A DNA stretch of 64,000 nucleotides, taken from NCBI GenBank assembly GCA_019828565.1, contig JAHDYR010000007.1, forward strand, positions 558,001-622,000, written 5' to 3'. Below the pieces are notes generated by a model. It saw only the letters and a program-made list of their open reading frames with translations. It was not told the origin of the DNA and ran no database searches. Below are positions 42,947 through 54,204 of the stretch, in pieces. Source of the DNA: Carpediemonas membranifera. Taxonomy: Eukaryota > Fornicata. Each line of letters begins with the position of its first letter. Within the stretch, counting starts at the first letter, position 1. A program made the translations under genes and the position numbers.

Positions 42947-45900
42947 TGTCATGACGACCTCATTTAATGATCAGTCTTATTTGGTCAATGATCTCAAACC
43001 TGCTTCTAAATTTCACTCTCTCAATTGTTTGGGTACCACAGTAATTACTGCATGCATTTACCTGAAACAAAACTCAACAACGCCCCGTTCCTGCGAAAGG
43101 CCACCACCAAGTCGTGGTATACTTTCCGTCAAGACTACGAGCAGTATGCTGCCCGTGAAGCCGATCCGATCGTTGCCTTTGACCTAATCGAAACGCAGGT
43201 CCTAGAGGTTCTTAAGATCCGAATCCCTGAACTTGAGGGGTTCCTTGAGTACGCTAATGAAACGCCGGATGAAGAGCCGGCCGATACCTCTGAACTCAAC
43301 GAGGCCTTTATCACCATGGTAGACGAGCTGATGCAGCCTCTGGATGAGGTGGACGCTTTAGATCGCTTTTAAGGACTTGTCGTGCGGCTCTGAGGGTAAC
43401 CTCATTGACAACATGGCCGCGTATGCCCTGGCGTATAAGCGTCAAGTTCGTAACTGTTGTAAGGTTCGGCCCACGGAGAAGCTCATCGTCGATGCCTTTG
43501 TTGCTGGCATCAGGTACGGTCGCTTGAAGGAGCGAGTGAATGCTAAGAAGGCGAAGACGCTTGACGAGACGATCGCCGAGGCATTCATCCAGGCCACGGA
43601 AGCAGAAGGCTCGCAGAAAGCACCAGCGTGTGGAGCGAGAGTGCGACCTCCGCAACGATGACTAAGGCTAAGGAGAAGTCGGAAACTGCTTGTGAGTACT
43701 GCCAGCGCAAGGGTCACACTGCTGATACGTGTTGGAAGCGTAAGCGTGACGAGGCGTGAGGGAGTAAAAGGGGGCAGAAAGTACGTTCATCTTAATGCTT
43801 TGGTCGCGGAGGACCGCGACAACAGACCCAGTGGCGAGGTGGGCATCCTGGGGAGAGTGTTGGCGTTCCTTTATGACACAGGGGCCTCTGCCGACTTTAT
43901 ATCCCAATCCCTCGTCAAAGAGCTCGGCCTAGTCGTCGAGCCCGACCATGCTAAGGTTAAGCTGGCCACTGGTACGATTTACAACTCACCCGGCATTGTT
44001 AAGTTGAGTGCAGATTTTTGGAGTGTTGCCATCTACTGGGCGGAGAACTCAAGCTGCTCTCGAATTTGCGGGTGCTACCCGGGCTGAAGCCGACATTAGT
44101 TATGGGAATATCGACATTAAGTGCGTTGGGGCTAATCACGATCGTCAAGCCGACGATGGAGAATTCTGGAGAGCCACACTTCGCGGAGCTTGATGAAGAT
44201 GAAGTAGACGAGACGTTATTTACCCTTGCTGAAGCGGAGCACGAACTACAGATACGTAGCTTCCCTGAAGAGACTAATACCATCCTAAGCAAGTACAAAG
44301 ACGTTCTCGGCGACATTTCGCAGCCAGCAGACGTTCCACCCTTCGAACTGGTTCTTACAAACCAGAAGGTTATCAACATCCCTCCATACCACGTCTCGGC
44401 TGAAGAAAGAGAGGATATGCAGCGCCAGACGGCGCAGCTGGAGGATCTGAATGTGATTGAGGAGTCTACGAGCAACTATAACAATCCTACGGTGCTTGTA
44501 TGGAAGCGCGATCGCACCCGCAGGCTCTGCTTGGACTTTCGGCGCCTTAACGACGCGACGGAGGACTTCGATCACGACCTCCCTATCATTGACGATCTGG
44601 TAGCAAGACTAGAGGGTAAGACCCTCTTCGCTAAAAGCTGGACCTAAGCAAGGCCTTTCACCAGATTCCTATGACCAAGAGCTCACGCAGACTAACGGCG
44701 TTTACAGTTGGGAAGCGTAAGTACCAGTACAAGCGTTTAGCTTTCGGACTCAAAGGGGCCGCAGCCTTCTGTCAGAAGACCCTCGAATCCGTACTAGGCG
44801 ATGCACTGTGGACACGGTGTCTCGCATATGTAGACGACATAGTAATATTCGGAGAGAACCAGAGAGATTACCTCGACAATCTGGACTATGTCTTTAGAAA
44901 GCTCAACTCGGCCAAGTTGAAGCTGAATCTGTCAAGTCTGAGTTCGGACTGACAGAAATAGAATACTTTGGGCTGGCTTGTGAATGGCGACGGCAAGCGA
45001 ATCGCGCCTGACCGCCTAGAAGGCATCGACCGCCTAACCAGCCCGAGAGATGTTGCCGGAGTCGAGAACCTTACTCGGGTTCACGAACTATTTTAGCCAT
45101 ATGATTCCGAACTACGGCAATATGATGGAGCCAGTCCTGGCTCTGACGAGAAACCAAGGAAGAGTTCCGTTGGGAGAAGGCCCAACAAGATGCCCTAGTC
45201 GACATCAAAGCGACCCTATCTCAGAACAACATGTTAAGTCACCCCAAGCGTGGCTGCCAATTAATCCCTACAAACCGACGCGAGTGACTACGCTGTCGGG
45301 GCAGTTTTGTTACAGATCGAAGACGGGGAGGAGCGTCCGATTGCTTTCTATTCCAAGACACTATCGGATGTTCAAAGAAGGTGGAGCACCTATGAAAAGG
45401 GAAGGCTTCGGCATTTATTACGCTATGATCAAGGCCGAGCGGTTCCTAGTGAGGCAGGCCGTTTACTGTGAGAACGGACCACCGGAATTTGCTGTATATC
45501 GCGACAAGCACGAACGCTAAGGTAACTAGATGGCGCATGGCACTGGAAAGGTTCGACTATTCCGTCGTACACGTGCCTGGTCAAGCGAACGGTGCTGCCG
45601 ACGCGCTATCTCGCCTATGCGGTGCAACAGTCGAGGCAGATGATCACGCCACGTGGATCTCCGAGGTTCACGGAGCGCATACACGGCCATCTCAGGCGAG
45701 AGCGACGGTGAACAAGCTTATATCGCTCGGTAGGAGGTGGAGGGGCATGTATAAGGACGCAGAGGAGTTTGTCCAGTCGTGTCCTGTGTGCCAGGTCACG
45801 CGCAAGACGGCCAAGCCCGTCCAACACTTGTGCCACCGTACGGCAGGTCGCCTGCCGTTTGATGTCGTGCAGGTAGACACGATCGGACCCATCGCGGAGG

Positions 45901-47148
45901 CGAGGGTCTGCGGTACGTGTGCGTGTTAATTGACACGTACTCGAAGCTAACTATGCTGGTCCCCACGCGTTCGACGGACGCAGATGCCGCGGCAGGGGCA
46001 ATTTTTGGCCTGGGTGGGTCACTGCGGAATTCCCCGGGTGATTCACAGCGACGGGGGCAGCCAGTATAGAAATAAGCTGATTGACGCTCTAATGGAAAGG
46101 CTCAGTCGCAACATCACGTCCGGCACGCCTTACCGCCCGGTTCTCAAGGAATAGTTGAGAGGTCAACGCCGAGGTTAAACGAGGCATTCGAGAGACGCTA
46201 ATGCTCGATCTGCAGGAGTTTAGATGGACGCGGCTACTACCTTTGGCTCAGTACATCATTAATTCAACATCGTGGCCAGGACAGGCCTATCGCCACTGAA
46301 TTTGCTTTGATAACCAAAGACGTGGCGTAAGCCGCAGAAAGAGATCATGAGCAATGAGAGCAGATGCCATTTGAGGCCTTCAAGCGCAGCCTGGAACTAC
46401 AGAGAGTCATCAGAGACCAGGCGCTGCAGCAACAAACACCATCAGAAGCATCACGCGTGGCCCTATCGAACAAGCCGGTGCTGGTAACGACCACTGTCGG
46501 CCGCCGCACAGAAGCTGGCTGGGCCAATGTGGTGCCAGGAGACCCGCAGAGTCGCCGAACGTTTACTACGTGGAGAACCTGACGACAGGCGTAGTGGCTA
46601 AAGGTCCATGCCGAGCGTCTAAGACATTTTTGAGTCCTGACGCGACAAAGGGCTCGAGTTGACACGGCTCGCGGGCCCAGAGAGTTGACGGGATATGTCG
46701 TAGAAGCGATCGACTCTCACAAATTTGAGACGGCGTCCTTCACCTACATGTGCTGTGGGAGGGTACCTCGAGGAAGAGGCGACATGGGGAACGCTGCAAC
46801 GCCACGTGATGAACTTTCAGGGCGTTTGAGGAGTACCTCGCAGACAAACCGAGTTTGCGCAGAAAAACTCCGAGGTCAGCGAAATTAGCTTCCTATGAGC
46901 GGCGCTACAACCAACGGCTCATCAAAAAGCCATTTTGGGGTTTTGCCCAGTTGGTGACCGCAGCCTAGGGGGAAGAGCAGAACGTTGGAATCTGAGTTAC
47001 TGATATTGGTTATTTCTTATGTTTCTACACTCATTTCTGTCCGCTATTTGTTCGTTTAGAACAGCGTTCTTCAGAACTATTGTGCTCAATTGCGTTTTTG
47101 ACTTCACTGGAGTCGGTCTGGCGGAGTTTTTGCATTTCGCCGGACTTG
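42947..47148 (+). pseudogene. B7(+): heavily indel-damaged gag-pol copy
   Basis: The LTR is 42947-43040. The copy is collinear with B1-B5, but insertions and deletions of one to three bases become frequent after about 43610 and very dense from 44630 to 47200. They break every domain. Substitutions are few, which points to poor consensus near the assembly gap, not to natural decay. It ends at ACTTG 47144-47148. Confidence 0.85.
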
Positions 47149-47232
47149 TGTAGTGCCAAACAATTGAGAGAGTGAAATTTAGAAACGGGTTTGAGATCAT
47201 TGACGAAATAAGACTCGATCATTAAATGAGGT
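47149..47232 (-). mobile_element. B8(-) left end, cut by the gap
   Basis: 84 bp of a reversed LTR beginning TGTAGTGCC, continuing to the first N. It implies at least one more nesting level inside the gap. Confidence 0.75.
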
Positions 47233-47332
47233 NNNNNNNNNNNNNNNNNNNNNNNNNNNNNNNNNNNNNNNNNNNNNNNNNNNNNNNNNNNNNNNNNNNN
47301 NNNNNNNNNNNNNNNNNNNNNNNNNNNNNNNN
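47233..47332. other. Assembly gap, 100 N
   Basis: Exactly 100 Ns, the usual placeholder for a gap of unknown size, in the middle of the Ty3-B array. Confidence 0.99.
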
Positions 47333-47421
47333 TATGGAGCACATGTATTATACGCCTGCCTTCTTCACGAGAGCAGAACCTCGGATAAGGTGCACCCATT
47401 GGTGATTGCATATTTATAGGT
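47333..47421. other. Unplaced sequence beside the gap
   Basis: About 89 bp unlike the 3' UTR expected next to a minus-strand Ty3-B copy. Homology to Ty3-B resumes at about 47422 within the C-terminal codons of pol. It may be a contig-end artefact or a real junction. Confidence 0.5.
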
Positions 47422-50400
47422 TAATTTTGACCTCGGAGTTTTCTGCGCAAACTCGGTTTGTCTGCGAGGTACTCCCTCAAACGCCCTAAGTTCATCAAGG
47501 TCGGCGTTGAAGCGTTCCCATGTCGCCTCTTCCTCGAGGTACCCCTCCCACAGCACATGTAGGTGAAGGACGCCGTCCTCAAATTTGTGAGAGTCGATCG
47601 CTTCTACGACATATTCGTCAACTCTCTGGGCCGCGAGCCGTGTCAACTCAGCCCTTGTCGCGTCAGACTCAAAATGTCTTAGACGCTCGGCATGGACCTT
47701 AGCCACTACGCCTGTCGTCAGGTTCTCCACGTAGTAAACGTTCGGCGACTCTGCGGGTCCCTGGCACCACATTGGCCCAGCCAGCTTCGTGCGGCGGCCG
47801 ACAGTGGTCGTTACCAGCACTGGCTTGTTCGATAGGGCCACGTGTGATGCTTCTGATGGTGTTTGTTGTTGCAGCGCCTGGTCTTGGATGACTCTCTGTA
47901 GTTCCAGGCTGCGCTTGAAGGCCTCAAATGGCATCTTGCTCTCATTGCTCATGATCTCTTCTGGTCTTACGACCACGTCTTGGTTATAAAGCAAATTCAG
48001 TGGCGATAGGCCTGTCCTGGCCACAGATGTTGAATTAATGATGTACTGAGCCAAAGGTAGTAGCCGCGTCCATCTAAACTCCTGCAGATCGAGCATTAGC
48101 GTCTCTAGATGCCTCTTAACCTCGGCGTTGACCCTCTCAACTATTCCTTGAGAACCCGGGCGGTAAGGCGTGCCGACGTGATGTTGCGACCCGAGCCTTT
48201 CCATTAGAGCGTCAATCAGCTTATTTCTATACTGGCTGCCCCCGTCGCTGTGAATCACCCGGGGAATTCCGTAGTGACCCACCCAGGCCAAAATTGCCCC
48301 TGCCGCGGCATCTGCGTCCGTCGAACGCGTGGGGACCAGCATAGTTAGCTTCGAGTACGTGTCAATTAACACGCACACGTACCGCAGACCCTCGCTCTCC
48401 GCGATGGGTCCGATCGTGTCTACCTGCACGACATCAAACGGCAGGCGACCTGCCGTACGGTGGCGCAAGTGTTGGACGGGCTTGGCCGTCTTGCGCGTGA
48501 CCTGGCACACAGGACACGACTGGACAAACTCCTCTGCGTCCTTATACATGCCCCTCCACCTCCTACCGAGCGATATAAGCTTGTTCACCGTCGCTCTCGC
48601 TCCGAGATGGCCGTGTATGCCTCCGTGAACCTCGGAGATCCACGTGGCGTGATCATCTGCCTCGACTGTTGCACCGCATAGGCGAGATAGCGCGTCGGCA
48701 GCACCGTTCGCTTGACCAGGCACGTGTACGACGGAATAGTCGAACCTTTCCAGTGCCATGCGCCATCTAGTTACCTTAGCGTTCGTGCTTGTCGCGATAT
48801 ACAGCAAATTCCGGTGGTCCGTTCTCACAGTAAACGGCCTGCCTACTAGGAACCGCTCGGCCTTGATCATAGCGTAATAAATGCCGAAGCCTTCCTTTTC
48901 ATAGGTGCTCCACCTTCTTTGAACATCCGATAGTGTCTTGGAATAGAAAGCAATCGGACGCTCCTCCCCGTCTTCGATCTGTAACAAAACTGCCCCGACA
49001 GCGTAGTCACTCGCGTCGGTTTGTAGGATTAATTGGCAGCCACGCTTGGGGTGACTTAACATGTTGTTCTGAGATAGGGTCGCTTTGATGTCGACTAGGG
49101 CATCTTGTTGGGCCTTCTCCCAACGGAACTCTTCCTTGGCTCTCGTCAGAGCCAGGACTGGCTCCATCATATTGCCGTAGTTCGGAATCATATGGCTAAA
49201 ATAGTTCGTGAACCCGAGTAAGGTTCTGACTCCGGCAACATCTCTCGGGCTGGTTAGGCGGTCGATGCCTTCTAGGCGGTCAGGCGCGATTCGCTTGCCG
49301 TCGCCATTCACAAGCCAGCCCAAGTATTCTATTTCTGTCAGTCCGAACTCAGACTTGGACAGATTCAGCTTCAACTTGGCCGAGTTGAGCTTTCTCAAGA
49401 CATAGTCCAGATTGTCGAGGTACTCTCTCTGGTTCTCTCCGAATATTACTATGTCGTCTACATATGCGAGACACCGTGTCCACAGTGCATCGCCCAGTAC
49501 GGATTCGAGGGTCTTCTGACAGAAGGCTGCGGCCCCTTTGAGTCCGAAAGCTAAACGCTTGTACTGGTACTTACGCTTCCCAACTGTAAACGCCGTTAGT
49601 CTGCGTGAGCTCTTGGTCATAGGAATCTGGTGAAAGGCCTTGCTTAGGTCCAGCTTAGCGAAGAGGGTCTTACCCTCTAGTCTTGCTACCAGATCGTCAA
49701 TGATAGGGAGGTCGTGATCGAAGTCCTCCGTCGCGTCGTTAAGGCGCCGAAAGTCCAAGCAGAGCCTGCGGGTGCGATCGCGCTTCCATACAAGCACCGT
49801 AGGATTGTTATAGTTGCTCGTAGACTCCTCAATCACATTCAGATCCTCCAGCTGCGCCGTCTGGCGCTGCATATCCTCTCTTTCTTCAGCCGAGACGTGG
49901 TATGGAGGGATGTTGATAACCTTCTGGTTTGTAAGAACCAGTTCGAAGGGTGGAACGTCTGCTGGCTGCGAAATGTCGCCGAGAACGTCTTTGTACTTGC
50001 TTAGGATGGTATTAGTCTCTTCAGGGAAGCTACGTATCTGTAGTTCGTGCTCCGCTTCAGCAAGGGTAAATAACGTCTCGTCTACTTCATCTTCATCAAG
50101 CTCCGCGAAGTGTGGCTCTCCAGAATTCTCCATCGTCGGCTTGACGATCGTGATTAGCCCCAACGCACTTAATGTCGATATTCCCATAACTAATGTCGGC
50201 TTCAGCCCGGGTAGCACCCGCAAATTGAGAGCAGCTTGAGTTCTCCGCCCAGTAGATGGCAACACTCCAAAATCTGCACTCAACTTAACAATGCCGGGTG
50301 AGTTGTAAATCGTACCAGTGGCCAGCTTAACCTTAGCATGGTCGGGCTCGACGACTAGGCCGAGCTCTTTGACGAGGGATTGGGATATAAAGTCGGCAGA

Positions 50401-51235
50401 GGCCCCTGTGTCATAAAGGAACGCCAACACTCTCCCCCAGGATGCCCACCTCGCCAATGGGTCTGTTGTCGCGGTCCTCCGCGACCAAAGCATTAAGATG
50501 AACGTACTTCTGCCCCTTTACTCCCTCACGCTCGTCACGCTTACGCTTCCAACACGTATCAGCAGTGTGACCCTTGCGCTGGCAGTACTCACAAGCAGTT
50601 TCCGACTTCTCCTTAGCCTTAGTCATCGTTGCGGAGGTCGCACTCTCTCGCTCCACACGCTGGTGCTCTCTGCGAGCCTTCTCTGCTTCCGTGGCCTGGA
50701 TGAATGCCTCGGCGATCGTCTCGTCAAGCGTCTTCGCCTTCTTAGCATTCACTCGCTCCTTCAAGCGACCGTACCTGATGCCAGCAACAAAGGCATCGAC
50801 GATGAGCTTCTCCGTGGGCCGAACCTTACAACAGTTACGAACTTGACGCTTATACGCCAGGGCATACGCGGCCATGTTGTCAATGAGGTTACCCTCAGAG
50901 CCGCACGACAAGTCCTTAAAGCGATCTAAAGCGTCCACCTCATCCAGAGGCTGCATCAGCTCGTCTACCATGGTGATAAAGGCCTCGTTGAGTTCAGAGG
51001 TATCGGCCGGCTCTTCATCCGGCGTTTCATTAGCGTACTCAAGGAACCCCTCAAGTTCAGGGATTCGGATCTTAAGAACCTCTAGGACCTGCGTTTCGAT
51101 TAGGTCAAAGGCAACGATCGGATCGGCTTCACGGGCAGCATACTGCTCGTAGTCTTGACGGAAAGTATACCACGACTTGGTGGTGGCCTTTCGCAGGAAC
51201 GGGGCGTTGTTGAGTTTTGTTTCAGGTAAATGCAT
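47422..51235 (-). CDS. Ty3-B gag-pol, minus-strand copy (right half of B2)
   Basis: Gag starts at the Met at 51235, 11 bases after its LTR. The frame continues through the zinc knuckle and breaks once near 50437, where a G-run is five instead of four. The pol frame is then open to the end with DTGAS, YVDDIVIFG, RNase H, integrase and chromodomain all intact; this is the longest unbroken pol in the window. The last dozen codons and UTR are replaced by unplaced sequence near the gap. Position next to B1's 3' spacer identifies it, by nesting logic, as the other half of B2. Confidence 0.9.
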
Positions 51236-51246
51236 GCAGTAATTAC

Positions 51247-51340
51247 TGTGGTACCCAAACAATTGAGAGAGTGAAATTTAGAAGCAGGTTTGAGATCATT
51301 GACCAAATAAGACTGATCATTAAATGAGGTCGTCATGACA
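51247..51340 (-). repeat. Ty3-B LTR of the minus-strand copy
   Basis: A 94-bp LTR in reverse orientation, separated from gag by GTAATTACTGC. It directly abuts ACTTG (51341-51345), the second copy of the duplication opened at 34047-34051. Confidence 0.9.
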
Positions 51341-51512
51341 ACTTGAACCGTTAGAATTTTTGCTGACGGTTGGGAGGCACGTTTGAGCTTGTGGACGGTT
51401 TGGGATCATGGGGGGAAGTGTCATGACGACCTCATTTAATGATCAGTCTTATTTGGTCAATGATCTCAAACCTGCTTCTAAATTTCACTCTCTCAATTGT
51501 TTGGGTACCACA
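51341..51512 (+). repeat. B1 3' end: spacer, purine tract and 3' LTR
   Basis: ACTTG plus 73 bp of 3' UTR, then GGGGGGAAG (51410-51418), the likely plus-strand primer, then the 94-bp LTR (51419-51512) in the same orientation as 29875-29968. CGGAT follows. Confidence 0.9.
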
Positions 51513-52965
51513 CGGATCTGTCAGGCTACGCTCCGTGAAATTCTTCTTAGACCAGTACTTGGCCTTCACTGACTGGCAGAGGCCACGCTGCCACCTTTCG
51601 AAGTCGCCATCAACTCTGCCACCCAACTCAATGGCTTGGAGACAATATGCAACGCAGTTGCCGTCACTCTTGACATGAATCGCGGTACAGCCAGCCGTGA
51701 GAGCCTCCGCGTTGATGCACGTCTGCACCGCGGCCTCAGAGGTGATGCGAGTCTGAGTCTCCGGCTCAGTCTGGATGCAGGCGTCGCATTTGGTCACGTC
51801 CTCCTCATGTGACTCACCCTTCCTCTCCTCTGTCACCATCTCCTCCTCGTCTGACTCCTCTGAGTTGCTATCGACATCAGCGATCTTCTGAGGGATTGTC
51901 ATGAGGGCCTTGCGCTTCATGTGGATTGTGTCGCTCTTCCCCGTACGGCGGGGGGTACTCGTTCGTGCTTGGTGTGTGCCCGACTGGGGTAGGTCGCGGC
52001 GAAACGGCGCGGGTGTCGGGCTGGCACCCATGGAGATGTCAGCTGCGTACCCCACGTCTTGCAGCAGCCTCGTGACGGTCTCCTCCAGCTCGAGTACTCT
52101 CTTCTGCGCCTTGTGATGGAGCACTCGTGCCTCCATCGGAAGAGATGGGAGGTCTTTGTGAATCCAGTCCTTCATTTCGAGCAGCTTGGATACGCGAAGG
52201 TATCTGTCGAACTGAACGTCGACGTGGTTGTCCCCAGCAACCGAAGCTGACTCTCGAGAGGCGCGAATGCGAAGCTCGCCGTGCACCTCCTTCTGGACTC
52301 TATGCCACAGGACGTAGTTGCGAGCGTTATTGTCCTCCCACTCCTTGAGCTTCTGGGCGATCTTTCTCTCGCGCCGGCGCTTGATCGCGCGTTCTCTAAT
52401 CTCATCGTCGGACTCGTTGTCAAAGTCCACCTCACTCTCACTGTCGCACAACTCAGAATCGTCGACGCCGCTCTCTTCACCACTGTCCACGCCACTCTCA
52501 TCGTCGACGGGTTCTTTCTTAGCGCTCTCGGCTTTGCCCTTGCCCTTGTCCTTCTCCTCGGCGTCAATGGCCTCAATAATGGCCTTACGCGCCTTGCGCT
52601 TCTCCTGGCTATACACGATATCAGCCTGGTTGTCGTCAACCCACTTCGCCAGCGCGCCGAGCTTCTTGGAACTTCTTGGTCCGGCGAGTGCCATAAACTG
52701 CTTCTTCAACTTATCATGGAGCTCCTCCTTCTCGTCCTTCGTGAGGCGGAATTTCGTGGTGATATGGTTCAGGTTGATTCCTATATAAGCATTGCTATGA
52801 CTACAAACGCTTCCTGATGACTAGATCGAGCAGTTTCCGTTCATCCAGCAAAACCGCGCGAAGGACAGCACATTTGGCATGATTGGTGGTTGCCTTGGTG
52901 TATGCAGCCAATATCGCATCGTACTGTTCCTTGCTAGCGCTCTCAATCCACTTTAGCAAGTCCAT
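51513..52965 (-). pseudogene. 5' part of OTU-type cysteine protease gene, split by Ty3-B, one 28-nt intron
   Basis: Exon 1 is 52965-52809 (MDLLKWIESASKEQYDAIL...), the intron 52781-52808, and exon 2 runs 52780 to 51513 and continues at 29869. The full model is 558 residues. The middle is highly charged (DDESGVDSGEESGVDD) and helical; Cys-rich CDACIQTEPETQT-type repeats follow. Near the break lies KSDGNCVAYCLQAIELGG, the DGNC nucleophile motif of OTU deubiquitinases. The frame otherwise runs into the LTR for 25 codons and stops at 51432. OTU genes are known on some eukaryotic mobile elements such as Helitron-like ones; lying between the inverted repeats of C, this one is probably C's cargo. 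Confidence 0.75.
52781..52808 (-). other. 28-nt intron in the OTU-type gene
   Basis: The minus strand reads GTTTGT...TTATATAG. Splicing in phase 1 joins VIRK to RINLNHITTK across a TAG stop. The donor is the same as in RPP30. Confidence 0.75.
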
Positions 52966-53873
52966 GTTCGGCACTATCAGCAAGAGAGCATAAAAAAAAT
53001 GGACATAGAGTGCCAAAAGTAATAAACTGAAACCATCCACACGGCAACTATGTACCTAGGCGGCCTCAGTACCTCCAATACCTTCCGTATGTGCTTTTTT
53101 TGTCCGTCCCTACTTCGTCCCACGAACCAGAAAAAAAGCGCAAAGAGAGGGCCCTTTGAATAATTCTATAACGGCAGCAGAGCATAAAACACGGTTCGAA
53201 AGGGCTGATTTTATGCTCTCTTGCCGTTAGTTCAAGCCGAGGCACGCTTCGGGCGAGCTCCGGCCAAGGGGTCCAGGAGTCAGCTTTTGGGGGAAGGTCT
53301 GTGGTGCTCTAACGTACCTCGGGACGCACTGTGGAGGCCCCCTAGAGTGCTCGGTCATGGCATGTCAGACCAAGGGTGCCTCAAATCTGGACCCATTTAG
53401 GATGCACCCCCTAAATGTTCCGTTGCAAGCGTCTGACAGGTGTTCTCTGGATACCGACCAAGATGGAGGTCACGTGGATGAACGGACGATAATTACGGTA
53501 TTCTGGCCATGCCTGGTACTCTCAAATCATCTGTACTGCTCTGTGCTCCATTTATAGTTCATATCGTTTCGTCCTGATGGACTTTTTGGTACTTGATGTT
53601 GTTTAGAGATAATTGGTGCTTGACTGATGCTCTGCGCCCGCCAACTGATGTTTCTTAGTGATATGTGCATGCCTGTATCGTTAAAGCCGCCAGTATTCTT
53701 CCTATTCTTCAGTTCGTCATTTCGGTCTCGTTGCGAGCATAAAGTGCGCGAATGCGCGGGTCAGTTCCCCCGTTTTCAGCGAAGCTGATGCGACAACACA
53801 GAGGCAAGCGAATCCTTACACCTCAGGCGTTGCCAAGAGGCCGTTGTCTGCCAGGATCTATAAGCAGTGATGA
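52966..53873. other. Non-coding DNA in C with one long dyad
   Basis: 908 bp between divergent genes (OTU-type on minus, recombinase-like on plus). A dyad of 20-bp arms (53170-53189 and 53209-53228; AACGGCAGCAGAGCATAAAA against its near complement, 18 of 20) encloses 19 bases. No gene is recognised; a 66-codon frame at 53357 has no motif. Confidence 0.55.
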
Positions 53874-54203
53874 GATATACGGATTTCAGACTTTCTGCCT
53901 GCACGACCTCAAATGTTGACTCCCCTCGGCACCGAAAAGGCACCTATATCCATGAATACCCTCTACAGTGATGTATCCACCCGATAAATGGATTTCAAAT
54001 TTGTCGGGTCTCATGATAAATGGATTTCAGACTTTCGTACTGTTGGCCATCTGAGAATTTATGAACGACCTCTAGAATATTTTGAATGCAAGAACGTGCC
54101 TATGGCACTCTTTTTGTACCCCTGAACACGGTTTGACCACTGTTTTGGGCATTTGGAGAGATTCGAATTTTTGTGCATGACGAAAGTCTGAAATCCGTAT
54201 ATC
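53874..54203. repeat. Iterated GGATTTCAGACTTT motif upstream of the recombinase-like ORF
   Basis: GATATACGGATTTCAGACTTT at 53874-53894 recurs as an exact inverted copy at 54183-54203, ending two bases before the ATG. Two direct variants lie at 53983 and 54015. They could be protein-binding sites controlling the gene, recombination sites, or the ends of a 330-bp miniature element. Confidence 0.7.
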
Positions 54204-54204
54204 G

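Larger units (their letters stand above)
29875..51512 (+). mobile_element. Ty3-B cassette: chromodomain Ty3-type elements nested in one another
   Basis: The cassette begins and ends with 94-bp direct LTRs (29875-29968, 51419-51512; TGTCATGACG...GGTACCACA) and is flanked by CGGAT, so it entered the OTU gene as one element (B1). Inside, each element's 3' UTR is broken at ACTTG by the next element in the opposite direction: B2(-) at 34052, B3(+) at 34224, B4(-) at 38407, B5(+) at 38581, B6(-) at 42773, B7(+) at 42947, B8(-) at 47149. After an N gap come a minus-strand gag-pol copy with its LTR (about 47422-51340) and B1's own 3' end (51341-51512). The ACTTG duplication is present at each junction read. 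Confidence 0.88.

Noticed and set aside
29875-42950. Ty3-B as an element with terminal inverted repeats, or with a 266-bp palindromic LTR
   Set aside because: At the cassette ends only the 94-bp repeat touches the CGGAT duplication, and in the same orientation. The inverted arms are explained by antiparallel nesting at ACTTG.
53190-53206. tRNA-like GGTTCGAAA T-loop motif
   Set aside because: No acceptor stem, anticodon arm or matching spacing; it sits inside the loop of a simple dyad.
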